From contig BFEA01000617.1 in the NCBI GenBank assembly GCA_003427395.1, positions 801,374 through 865,373 of the forward strand: a DNA stretch of 64,000 bases, given 5' to 3'. Positions 53,709 through 63,590 of this stretch are shown here, in pieces. This stretch comes from Chara braunii. Taxonomy: Eukaryota > Streptophyta > Charophyceae > Charales > Characeae. The position numbers and the translations under genes were made by a program. Below the pieces are notes generated by a model. That model did no database searches. It had not been told where the DNA came from and saw only the letters and a list, made by a program, of their open reading frames with translations. How positions within the stretch are numbered: the stretch's first letter is position 1; each line of letters starts with the position of its first letter.

Positions 53709-54771
53709 AATGCAAGCAAATCGTCGCCCCGCATTTCCAAAACCACACAGAGTCGTCACCCCGCTTGGCCTGAGTGTGCAGGCCAGGTTCGCCCACGTGC
53801 CACAGTCCTTCGTGACCACGCGTCAACCCTGTGCACTCAGCACCAGCTCGTCGGATCGCCCAACTCCCTTACTCACTCACCTTCCAAACTTGCTCGTTAG
53901 CCGACCCTCACTGATCGCGCTAACCTCCAGATTCTTAGAGAGACAACTAATCCCGCTTGCAAAATTTATAGCATGCATGCTTGCGCGAGGGATACGGGAT
54001 TAGCACGAAGTGATGAGGAGGAGGAAAGAGGAAGTGCCTACGTCTGCATGTCCAGGTCACGGCCGAAGCCACTCTCCGCGCATTGATCCCGGCATGCAAT
54101 TGTGGGAACCACTTAGAACAGAGGAAGAGTGTGCGTGCGAAGACGAGGCGGGAAAGAAGGAAATACGAAAGCCATCAAGAATAAGAAGATTACAGTTGCG
54201 ATTGCACCCGCAAAAACTTACAGTTACACACAGGATTAAGGCGCGGATGGAATCAGAGCCCAGACCCTGTCGGGGCACGGTGCGTGCGCGCAAGAAGCGT
54301 CGTGCAGCCAAATTGCAAGGTGCCTAAATTCCTAGTCTAAATCCTAATTGCAAGAGAAAATTCCGGAAAACAATTCTGAGAGCCTGCGGGGGCTCGACAT
54401 TAGTTCGAATTTCAAAAATGGAAATTCCCGCGCTCTAATCGCGCCAAAATTCCTAGTGCGCACAGGAGAACAAGAAAGAAGCTATGGCAACCGTTATTTC
54501 TCGCGCTCGCTAGGGCGTGGTCATTTAATCGTCGGCGTGGGACTCTCCCGGCACCGGCCCCACGAACTCCAACGAAAACGAAAAAGAAGCGAGGGCATCC
54601 ATGCAACTTGCCCCACCAGTCCCGCTTGCGCCCTGTCACCCATTAAGGCCCTCCAGTTTCCCCACAGCGGCCTCACGCAGGAAGTCTCATGGTTGCAGAA
54701 GATAGTTTGTCCCATATGTGACGCCCAGGGGGTTCCAATTGCACTCATATCTCTCCAAGGTGCATGTGTCA
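53705..54771 (-). repeat. Element E: probable 3' LTR region
   Basis: A minus-strand TATAAAT at 53,970-53,964 with surrounding sequence matching 18,507-18,540 lies beyond ORF4 on the same strand. A further A/G-rich block (54,150-54,205, AAGATTACAGTTG) also has a counterpart at 18,795-18,840 (AAGACAATTACAGTTT). Ends were not determined. Confidence 0.45.
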
Positions 54772-55119
54772 TTACCGTAGGATCAGAGTGTGGAAGTCAT
54801 CCTGTTGACACGTCATCATACCCGCACTCGCTTTTATGGCCTGTAGGGAGAGGGTAGGGAGTTGGTACACGGAGGTGTGGCGTGGGGGAGGATCGTTCGG
54901 GAGTGGCGGTAAGAAGTTCGCCATTCCCGCTATCGTCTCCGGAAGCTCTTGGTACCTGATGGTGTGATGGATGCGGGGGAAGTGGCGACGACCATGGGGG
55001 AGGGAAGCAAGGTAAATGGGATAAAGGGTCGAGATGGTGCGGAACAAGGCTGTGCGGAACTGCTCATGATTTGCGCACGCAGGAATGGTTCCCGTGATCG
55101 TGCAATATACTTCGATCAT
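54772..55119 (-). pseudogene. Element E: ORF4-like, unknown protein
   Basis: Open for 115 residues from IEVYCTITGTIPACANHEQF. It is homologous to 20,353-19,907 by ordered blocks (ISTLYPIYLAS, FPRIHHTIRYQELPET). No catalytic motif or membrane segment. It may be an additional ORF of the D/E retroelement family, or the C-terminal part of ORF3 separated by frameshifts. Confidence 0.5.
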
Positions 55120-55293
55120 GTTGTGACCCCGCCATTCAACACTGAAAAGGAGGACGTGAAGGGAGAAGGAAGAAGAGACACACTAGGTGGTAGAATGCGG
55201 GTATACTATGACAACGAGGCGAGTAGCATAGAAGTGATAGAAGATAGGAGTTGGGAAGGGATTGTGGAGGAAGGAGAGCGGGGTATCGATCTG

Positions 55294-56789
55294 TTAGAGC
55301 GTGAGAAAATCAAGGGGACGACATGATAATGAACGGGGACGTAGCCCGATGCCCCGCATTGCTACGTGTTCGAACTGGGGGACAGGGGGAAGGGGAGGGG
55401 GACGACTTTGTCGCCTCCGCGCCGGCGTGCTAGAAGTCTCTGCGCCAAGGTGCTCATCTTCTTCCGCTGGTGGCTCGGGATCCCTGGTCGGATCATCTGG
55501 AATCGGCAGATCCGCACCCACCGACTGTTCCAGTGGTCGCTTTCCTTCCGCTATCTCGGCCCTTCGCGGCTTGGCAACCGCAGGATCCTCTCCCTGCTCC
55601 TACTCTTGGCTTGCTTTTTCTTCCCCGCTCACCCTCTCTTCTTCTTCTTCTTCATGTACCGCCCCCGATTTTTGCTCGCTATGCTCACTATAATTCTCTT
55701 CTTCCTCGGAGGTCTCTTCCTCTTCCTCCTCTTCTTCCTCCGACATCGTCCTGCCCTGAAAGAAGAGAACGTCGATTATCCCCCGGGGATTCAGGTACTC
55801 CGCGTGTGACAGGCAACTACCGTTTTCCCAATGGCCCTCTAGACAAGCCGACCACTGTAAGTATGGCGTTAGACTTCGCGAAAGAGTGTGCGGCGCTGAA
55901 TTCTCGTCGCAGTGCGAGATGATGTCGGTGGGTAGATCGTCCAGCAGCTGCATCAGGAGGATTAGGAGCTCTCCCACGATCGGTTGTCGATGTCCCGGTT
56001 CCACCACTCCGAAGACGAATCCCAACAGATCTCCCTCTACCTCCGTCCTCCAGGCTTGAATGATGAGCAGCTCTACGTCTTCACTCACGTCGCGATGCTC
56101 GTTGTCCCAGGCCCACGCTAGCTCGATGTTAACCAGACACAAAGAAAGGGTCGTATAAGTATCCCACCACATTAGCCACTGCAACGGTTTGAGCAGCAGA
56201 ACTGAAAGTAGCCGCACATAGAAAGAGAAGCGGGGATGGAGCATCGACTGCCAGAAGGTAGCGAAGACCTAGGGGAGGCTGAAGGCAGAGAATTTGGGGT
56301 GGTTCATTGAGAACGCGAGAAAGGAACGAGCGCAAGGATAGATACTATTGGCTCGTGCCGGAGAGTGCGAATGCTGCCTACGTCAATATTGTATGTATTG
56401 ACGACGTTCTCCCCTCGTCTTGCGAGCAATTGACTCCAAGCCCCCGCCATCGCTTCACCCCACTCTCGCAACGAGACCAGGATGGTTGAATGCGTCCTCG
56501 GATCAACCGTAGTAAGGTCCCCGCTAAAGAAGACAATTGTCGAAATGTGGCCGTTTCCTGGCGCGGGGAGCCGCCGATAGGCCAATGCTTCGGCCAGCAC
56601 CTGCGCCCTACTGTTGGGGAACACAAAGCGGAACTTTGTTGCCGCGTGCACTCCCGGCGTGCTAAAGAACTGAGCGAACTTGAGAGCGTCCGGGCTGATG
56701 CGCGGATGATGGACTTGCCGGATTGCCGAGATGTGTCCACGAGGCGCCAACATCCGTGCACTGAGTACCTTTTTTGTAGAAAAACTCAT
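55294..56789 (-). pseudogene. Element E: ORF3, post-integrase ORF with acidic and Pro-rich regions
   Basis: The frame starts at ATG 56,789 (MSFSTKKVLSARM), overlapping the decayed integrase tail. It runs 161 residues with STIVFFSGDLTTV and NIDVGSIRTLRHEPIVSILA. It continues in other frames with SEDVELLIIQAWRTEVEGDLL (56,244-55,600) and LPTDIISHCDENSAPH, then a run of nine Glu and further Glu-rich sequence (55,750-55,600), and a Pro-rich end (IPDDPTRDPEPPAEEDEH, 55,521-55,294). The same order is seen at 21,690-20,714 and partly at 45,161-46,819. Function unknown. Confidence 0.6.
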
Positions 56790-57330
56790 GGCGATGAGGA
56801 GGGAGAGGACAAATGGGGAGAAGAGAGGGAATGGGGGTTGTCACTTTCCCACTCGGACTCCGAGAGCGAGCCAGTTGGAGAAGGAGGGGAAGAAGTAGAG
56901 CGAGGGCGGAGGTAGGACACGTGGCTGCCACTTCGGGGGCGAGGCGCACGGTGTTCACTTCGTTAGGTCCGAGCTCGATCACTCGAAAGCACCCGAAGAA
57001 TCGTGGCGCTAGTTTCCCTTGACGAGCACATTTCCTTACCTGCACCAAGTCCCCCAATTTATACTGGGGTCGGGGGCCCTCGTTCCCGTTTCAGACCTCA
57101 TAGCTTCGGACCTGTCGGTCATGGGCTATTTTCATCATGCGCTGTCTTTTTCGGGCTAACCGGAGGAGGGCCCTTTCCATCAATTCCAAATGACGTTGGG
57201 CCTTGTCCTTCACCGTCGCTCTAGTGGCCCTTCGCGGAAGGGACGTTTCATCATTTAGGCTCGGTATCGAGACACAAGCTAGGTTGTTGGTCCGTAGTTG
57301 AAATGGCGAAAGTCCCGTAGATTCATGAGC
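56790..57330 (-). pseudogene. Element E: integrase C-terminal region (GPY-type)
   Basis: Minus strand: ESTGLSPFQLRTNNL (57,325-57,280), KAQRHLELMERALLRLARK, then GDLVQVRKCARQGKLAPRFF and GCFRVIELGPNEVNTVRL (57,057-56,950). This is the standard end of a gypsy integrase. A frame change separates the parts. Confidence 0.8.
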
Positions 57331-57744
57331 GATGTATGACCAGGATGTGGTCTACGATATCAGGCCACTCCCGCGTGTCCTTAGCTGCAATATTCCGTCG
57401 GAGATGGGACAATTCTTAACAATAAATTTAACGTCGTCCCGGATGCTGGACCAGTACCACTCGTTTTTATCGATGGCTGCCTCGGTAATCCTGACAGCGA
57501 AATGTGCGGCCGTCTCCTCATGCGCAACCCGTACCCAGTCACACCTCACGAATGGGTGTGGTACCACCATCCAGATTTCGCTTCCATCCGTTTTCCTTTT
57601 CTCTAACCGTCCTTCGTTCCACCTATAGTCCCCTGCCCTCTCATTAGCCCGCCTTCGATCCTCCTTAGAGAATTCTTGGAGAGAATTCCTGACAACTGTG
57701 GCTATTAGGACGACATTTGTCCATACTTCAGATGGCAGAGCCAC
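57331..57744 (-). pseudogene. Element E: integrase with catalytic core deleted
   Basis: The His-Cys domain is present (AHEETAAHFAVRITEAAIDK, NEWYWSSIRDDVKFIVKNCP) but after about ten residues the sequence jumps to REWPDIVDHILVIHRS, a block downstream of the catalytic Glu in element D. The D-D-E core, about 120-130 residues, is missing. Confidence 0.8.
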
Positions 57745-57890
57745 TGCTTCTGGGGATTCCTATACTAAACGCATGACCCGTGGGCTCTTGCCACGCACTT
57801 AGCACATTCTACCCATTCAACGTAACGCTCATTTTGTGGCTCAACCGAAACGGAATGGACTCGCGAGATAGACTCACACAGAAGACAAAA
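57730..57890 (-). other. Element E: PHD-type zinc finger between RNase H and integrase
   Basis: Minus-strand translation: C-L-L-C (57,887-57,876), 23 residues, then WVECAKCVARAHGSC (C-x2-C-x4-H-x2-C, 57,812-57,771), eleven codons including a TAG at 57,767-57,765, and W-L-C with the last Cys changed (CHLK). This is the C4HC3 PHD pattern, including the characteristic W-V-x-C before the third ligand pair. Element D keeps the end that E has lost (WVCSNC). PHD fingers bind histone H3 tails in other proteins; a targeting role here is inference. Confidence 0.65.
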
Positions 57891-58160
57891 ACGATCGGGT
57901 AAGGAAAATAGAGAGGACGAGGAAGGAGAGAGAAGGCCCTCAGCATTTTCGCCCCTTTGGGCCGCCATGGGGATACGCGTCACTTCTTCCCCTGTCGAGG
58001 GAGGACCCTCACCTGGCCGTACCCGGGTCCCTTGGGTTGCTCCGGTTCCTTCCGCGGAGTGATCTCCTCGCCGCGTGGCACCTTGCCTGGCCTGTGTAAT
58101 CGTGTCAATCCGTCTGTGTTTCCGTCCCTTCTGTCTTCCAATGGACGATGTGGAAATCAT
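57891..58160 (-). pseudogene. Element E: Pro/Ser/Arg-rich linker after RNase H
   Basis: A low-complexity hydrophilic frame (RRGDHSAEGTGATQGTRVRP, then SPSSSSLFSLPDR) leading into the PHD finger. No domain. Confidence 0.5.
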
Positions 58161-58640
58161 ACTACTGCAGCCTCACTGCCCATCGCCCAATCATTCATGT
58201 GTAGTTTGTCAACTTCTTGAGTGCCAACAAGGGCTCGTGGTCCGTTACGAGGAGGAACTTTTGCCCGTAGAGATACGGGTGGAAGGTGGAAGTGTTGAAT
58301 TCCCCAGACCACAGCGTAGCATTCCACTTGAGACGCTGAGTCGTTCTTTCTCTCGTCCGACGCCGTCCGCGAAGCATACTCAACCACGTGTTCCCGACCA
58401 TCCTTCCCTTTCTGAGCCAGGATAGCGGAGATGGCTTCAGGCTGCCAGTTAGTAATGAGTAGGAACTGTCACTCGGGATCGGGCCGGATTAAAATAGGCA
58501 CAGAGGCCAGGGCCTCCTTCAGAGTGGAAAAGGCCCGTTCCCATTCCGAGTCCCAGCTCAGCGGCTGGTCCTTCCGTAGGAGGTTTGTCGGAGGCCAAGC
58601 GATTGCCGCAAATCCCTTGATAAATTGTTGGTAGTACGAG
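58161..58640 (-). pseudogene. Element E: connection and RNase H
   Basis: Blocks across frames: GLASYYQQFIKGFAAIAWPP, ERAFSTLKEALASVPILI, QPEAISAILAQKGKDGREH (first catalytic Asp replaced: TNWQPEAI), VECYAVVWGIQHF with the catalytic Glu, and LLVTDHEPLLALKKL. This is a complete but frame-broken RNase H. Confidence 0.8.
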
Positions 58641-59261
58641 GCCAGTCCCAGAAAGGCTCGGACTTGTGTTAATGATGTGGGCGTGGGTGCTTATCGAACC
58701 GCATCTACTTTCCTCGAACCCATTCTGAAGCCTCCTCGGGTTACTAAGTACCCTAGGAACGAGATCTCGGGCATAAAAAAATCATTCTTTTCCAACACAA
58801 TCTTGAAACCAGCATCTCGCAGCGCGCCAAGTGTCCATTCAATATGCTGCGCGTGTCGATGGAACGACTCAAAATACACCAAAATGTTGTCCATGTATGC
58901 AATAACGCAAAAATTGATCATTCCCCGAGTTAACCAGGTCTTGTTCACGAAGTTCCAAAAGGTGACATTCATCGCCCTCTGAAAGGTCGCCGGTGCATTG
59001 CATATCCCCATAGGACAACAAATCCATTGCCACGTGCCCTAAAATAATACAAATGTTGTCTTCGGTCGATCCTCCTCCCTTACGAGGATATGGTGGAACC
59101 CGTGTCGAATATCAAATTTACTAAAATGATTAGCACATCCAATTGCATCCAGCAAGTTGTCAATCCGAGGGAGGGGGTACACGTCCTTGATCGTGATATC
59201 ATTCAACTTCCGATAATCAATGCATACGAGAATCGACCCACTTTTCTTCGGGACCAAAACT
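58641..59261 (-). pseudogene. Element E: reverse transcriptase (YMDN)
   Basis: VPKKSGSILVCIDYRKLNDI, CANHFSKFDIRHGFHHILV, MGICNAPATFQRAMNVTFWN, then CVIAYMDNILVYFESFHRHA and LEKNDFFMPEISFLGYLVTR. The catalytic box at 58,897-58,886 is YMDN, with the second Asp lost. A TAG at about 59,040 separates the two long frames. Confidence 0.85.
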
Positions 59262-60160
59262 ACGGGGAAAGACCAAGGACCTGTAGCGGGCTCTATCTAA
59301 CCAATTGGCCTCGAACTCACGGATGCGTTCGAGTGTTGCCTTTCGTTCCGCGAGTGAGTAACGATAGGGTTTGCAATGGATCGGCGGGTGGTTGCCGGTC
59401 TAGATCTCGTGCTGGATTATCAAAGATAATCCAATATCCGCGCCATCGATGCCGATAGCGTCCCGATACTCTGTTAGGATATCCGCAATTAGTTGGTGGG
59501 TTTCGACCGTTTTGTCAGGCACGCATTCTGGTACGTGTAATTCATAGGGATGTCCGTGAATGACGGCTGTCAAGTGCTTAGTGTGTATTGTTCTCGTGTC
59601 CCTGGGCGGCGGGGACGAGATGAAAGAATTATCCGACCGCCAGGATAACACAGTGACCACCATCTGAGCTTCCCCTTCCCGGATGGCCACGTGTTCTTCG
59701 GAGGTTATTCCATCCGCAATGTCCCGGAGGTCTACTGATTTCTCAGCAATTGTTATTCTGATTTCGAATAGCGAGGCTTCCGGGCCCAAGGGGGTTCCGG
59801 AGTATGTGTTTCCGCTCCCAGACGCAACAATCGTATCTCCTTTTCCATGGTAAGAAGCGATCTGGGAGGTAAGTCTGTGACGTCGCAGAAGGATCGTTTG
59901 TCCACACATCGTGGAAGCAACGGAGTGGTGCCCTCGTACAAGGTCCGAGGGGGTTCCGAAGAATCGGGCAGTCTCGACACTTGTACTAATGGATCCCCCA
60001 TGATCAGGGCCCGAGTCCGTCGGGTTTTCTCTTCGGTAAGTACGAAAGTTCTCATCATTTTTTGCCGGACTGGGTAACTGATTACTCTACGTGTCAGATC
60101 CTGGATCACTGGGTCGGCTTCGTCGTCACTCTCTGAATCTTCGGGAAGCGACAACACTTA
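59262..60160 (-). pseudogene. Element E: protease-RT linker
   Basis: Acidic and mixed frames (60,157-59,753 and 59,909-59,400) end with DILTEYRDAIGIDGADIG and HCKPYRYSLAERKATLERI, the block that precedes gypsy RT. Frameshift near 59,760. Confidence 0.65.
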
Positions 60161-60623
60161 TTCCTCGCTGGATGTCTCTGAATCATCCGCCTGTCCTTCC
60201 CACGTGATCATTCGGATTGGCCCAACTACCCCTAGCTGGATCTTTCGCGTTGAGTTAACCGTCGTGCGGAGGGTGAGACGCGTAGGAATTGTATATGGCT
60301 TGCCACCCGTGTTTTTGAGAACTATTATCCGTCATTCGAAGTCCAGGCTGGCCAGGAGGGCGTTTAGAGCGATTAGCCCAAGGAGGACATCATACGAGGT
60401 TACATTGAGCACCACTACGTCTGCCAAGGTGTGGGCATTCCCAGTCTAAAGGCGACATTTGTCATTCTCCCGACCGCTCAAATCTTTTCCTCGTCTGCCG
60501 AGATCTGGCGGTCCCCATCGGTGAGCGGAATCAGATCCTTCCTTCGTCCCGCCCTCTCTACTACTTTCAGAGATATGGCTCATACGGCCGCTTCGGAATC
60601 GATAATCGCACTATACAATACTC
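60161..60623 (-). pseudogene. Element E: aspartic protease
   Basis: YSAIIDSEAAVRAISLKV places the active site at 60,600-60,592 as D-S-E, with Gly replaced by Glu. Downstream blocks (NALLASLDFE, VVLKNTGGKP-like) follow in other frames. Frame breaks near 60,450 and 60,620. Confidence 0.65.
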
Positions 60624-61262
60624 TCAGATTTCCACGTCACATTCCGCAGATCTCCACGGAATGGTTTTAATGTGCAGAAAGTGATCGTTTTTCTGTACAA
60701 GTCCCAGGCGCACGGGTTCCGAGCTTCCAGGTATGTTAGGTGTCATTTCTTTAAGGGGGGCTTTCCCTTTAACTGTTGCCAGCTTGGCGAGTGCAAACCG
60801 TTTTCGGTTGGCCTTGCAATGCAGGAGCATACGATCGTTGGCTTGTTCCGATATAGATAGCAGATGTCCGACTGGGAGCGGGATGTGGTGATCTAGCACT
60901 CGAACGATATCGAGTACATCGATCTCTCCAGTGATGAATGCAGGGCCGCCGGATTCCATCTCACTGGAGGATGGTCTCCATTTCGAGACGTCCCGTTCGT
61001 CGTCTGCCGGTTGAATTTCCCCAATCATACCCAGTCCTGGATATCCTAATGATGTAAACTGATCATGGGGGATCAGTTCCGCGGCTTCTTCGACCATGAC
61101 CGCGGTGGCCATTGCTCCGTCGGTCTCTTCCACCATCGTTCCTGCCCGGCCTGGTCCGTTAGCCAGGGGTGCCGCCACGACTGGGGCTGCTCCTATCCGT
61201 ACCTGCCTCCGAGGGCAGTCCCTTGCCATGTGTCCGGGCTGGTGACATGTGTAACATGTGTT
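60624..61262 (-). pseudogene. Element E: gag C-terminus with zinc knuckle
   Basis: The knuckle CYTCHQPGHMARDC (C-x2-C-x4-H-x4-C) at 61,258-61,217 begins a 201-residue open frame with an acidic linker. The knuckle is intact. Confidence 0.85.
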
Positions 61263-62001
61263 CGTTCTGGGGATCGTACTTACACCAGCTCCTGCTGCTG
61301 TGCTGCAACAGGGGCTCTGGTAGGGAACGGGGTGGCGCGAACATTAATGGGGCGCATGGAGCGCATCAGCGACTCCATTCAGGTATTGCACTTGTGCTGC
61401 TCCTTCTTACTCTCCTACATGAGGTTAACTAACATACGTGTGAGGTACAAGATCGGGTTTGAATCGTCTGCCTTACCCGTCGGCGCAGGCGTTCTTGCCG
61501 CTGATGGTCCTGTTGCTTGTTCGGGAGGGGGTCGTTGGGTCGCCACCTGTTCCAAGTAGGTGACGGGACCTGATACAAAGCCCATGTTCTCAAACTTGTG
61601 CTGGAGTGCTGCTAATTCCATCCTTGCTCTGGTAAGTTTTGTAGAATCTCCCTCTTTAACGTGCTCTTCTCCTTCGAGGAAGCTGGCAGCAAATTTTCGC
61701 TTCATTTCCTCGGCTGCGTCCATGATCTGGGTCATGGTGAAGGTGATGGGGGAAACTGTTTTCGCAGTTTGGCTCGTATTGCTCTACTTCGAAGTCCGTC
61801 TATGAAGAAGTCCCTTCCTACCTTCTCGTCCCTCTGGGACTTTACGAATAATCGATAGAATCGGTTTCGGTATTCCGCGATAGATTCGAGGGGCTTCTGT
61901 ACTCGGTCCTTGATCATGAAGAACGCTTGCTCCGGATGGATGTAGTCGAATCTATGGAGGAAATCTCTCTCAAAAGTACGAAGATCAGTCCATACGTAAG
62001 T
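61263..62001 (-). pseudogene. Element E: gag, central part
   Basis: RTFERDFLHRFDYIHPEQAF, then IKDRVQKPLESIAEYRNRFY, VGRDFFIDGLRSRAIRAKL and MTQIMDAAEEMKRKFAASF: the gag domain. A frame change lies near 61,735. It is separated from its N-terminal part by the 983-bp insert, and the two halves join in frame if the insert and one target copy are ignored. Confidence 0.8.
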
Positions 62002-62009
62002 ACTGAACC

Positions 62010-62992
62010 CTGTGTATCTTTTTAACGGAGAACGGGGGAATTAAACTCCCGTTGAATTCCGTTGAATTCGCGTTAACGCGAAAATGGGCCGCTCCTGCGC
62101 TTTTCGAAAAAACGGAATTGATGTGCGGGGTCCGGAACACGTGGCCCTACGCAAAAAAAACACAAAAAAAAAACAACCCCTTAAGCATCTCCCATCCGCC
62201 CCCACATCCCCCAACCCCCAACACCACAGTTATGTGTGTGTAGGTGTGATGTATGTGCGTGTATGTGTGTATGTGTGTGCCTGCGCATGAGAGTGTGTTT
62301 GTGCATGAATATGAATGTATGCGCGCGTGTTTGTGTATGTGTGTGTTTGTAAGTGTGTGTGTGTGTTTGTAAGTGTGTGTGTATGTGTGTTTGTAAGTGT
62401 GTGTGTGCCTGCGCATGAGAGTGTGTCTGTGCATGAATATGAATGTATGCGTGTCTGTTTGTGTATGTGTGTGTTTGTAAGTGTGTATGTTTGTGTGTGT
62501 GTGTGTCTTTTTTTACTGTTTTTTATTTGTTTTTTGTGGTTTTGATTTTTTTTTAAATACACGAAGTTCTAAAAAAAAAATAAAAAATAAAAAATTGATG
62601 TACATCTTTGTAAGGTCTACAACCCTATATTTTTTATTTGTTTTTTTGTTTTTGTTTTAGCCCTTAAAAAAATTGTGTGAAACCCAAAAAAAAAACACTC
62701 ATTTCATTTTAGTTTTTGTTTTTTTTCATTGTGTGTTTATGTTTTTGATTTTTTTTAAATATATTTAAACATCAAAAAATAGAAATAAAAATATAAGGTT
62801 TTAGTTCTCAAAAAAACCTACAACCCCATTTTTTTATTTATTTTTTGGATAATTTTTAGCCCAAGAAAAAAATGATCGCGGACCCTGTTAATTTGCGTCC
62901 AAAACGCGTTTGAACGGGAGTTTAACGCGAATTCAACGCGCGTTGAATTTTTCAACGCAGAACCCGCGTTGAATTCAAAATCGAACACACAG
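62010..62992. mobile_element. 983-bp non-autonomous element with 8-bp target duplication
   Basis: ACTGAACC occurs at 62,002-62,009 and 62,993-63,000. The insert begins CTGTGTATC and ends with the complement of CTGTGTGTTC. Both subterminal regions hold AACGCG / TTGAATTC / GTTGAATT motifs in opposite orientation. An 8-bp duplication is typical of hAT-type transposons; the superfamily call is inference. No transposase; the interior is a GT microsatellite and AT-rich runs. Confidence 0.8.
62230..62510 (+). repeat. Compound GT-rich microsatellite
   Basis: (GT)n with TATGTGTG and TTTGTAAGTG interruptions, including a roughly 130-bp near-repeat (CCTGCGCATGAGAGTGTG at 62,280 and 62,408). Confidence 0.95.
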
Positions 62993-63000
62993 ACTGAACC

Positions 63001-63590
63001 AGTGGTGGGCATCGCCTCCTAATCAGGTGGGGATGTTAATCCTTGCCTCATCGTTATCATACTGCTGTGCTCGGAGGGTAGCCAGCCAGTTGGTGCGCCG
63101 AATCGAACAAGTACAAATTTGGCGGGGCTGCCGGAGCACGGACACGTGCAGGCTGAGGTGCGGGCTGGGGGGCGAGTATTCGGCCACCACCTGCCTCTCC
63201 CTTTGCCTGGTGAGCCTGTGTTTGATTAACATTAGCCTAATTGGCATTCATGTTATCGGTTGATCTGCCTGCAGACCTGCTTCTTGTTACTATACGTTCG
63301 CGTGCCGACGCGTTCCCTTGCGCAAATCGTCCCCTTTTGGGGTCGCCAGGTCGGTTGAGCTTAACAGAGCCGACCCTTTTGTCAATCCCGGGTCTTGACG
63401 TGTCAAGTTCCAAGGATAGACGTGCAATTGTCTCTTTCGGCTCAGAGTTGGGGTGATGGCCGATCTCGCGACCTGGGCCGCGTATGGTGCTCGGGTGGGG
63501 CGCTACAGGTGTCCCAGTGGGAAGATGGTCTATCTCGCGGCCTGGGCCGCGTATGGTGCTCGGGTGGGGCGCTACAGGTGTCAAGCCTCC
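63001..63590 (-). pseudogene. Element E: gag N-terminal part with 23-residue repeats
   Basis: Frame 63,584-63,237 contains two copies of PVAPHPSTIRGPGREI from the 69-bp tandem repeat, then a Ser/Arg-rich stretch. In another frame ILAPQPAPQPARVRAP leads towards DAHHWFS at the insertion junction (63,001). The N-terminus is disordered in composition, as in other gypsy gags. Confidence 0.6.
63455..63588. repeat. 69-bp tandem duplication
   Basis: GATGGCCGATCTCGCGACC starts at 63,455 and a near-identical copy at 63,524; the period is a multiple of three so it keeps the gag frame. Confidence 0.9.

Noticed and set aside
55600-56789. Envelope gene in the post-integrase position of element E
   Set aside because: No signal peptide, no transmembrane segment with flanking charges, no cleavage site pattern; the sequence is acidic and Pro-rich.
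62147-62562. His/Thr-rich and Val/Cys-rich frames of about 100 residues
   Set aside because: Direct translation of the GT-rich microsatellite.
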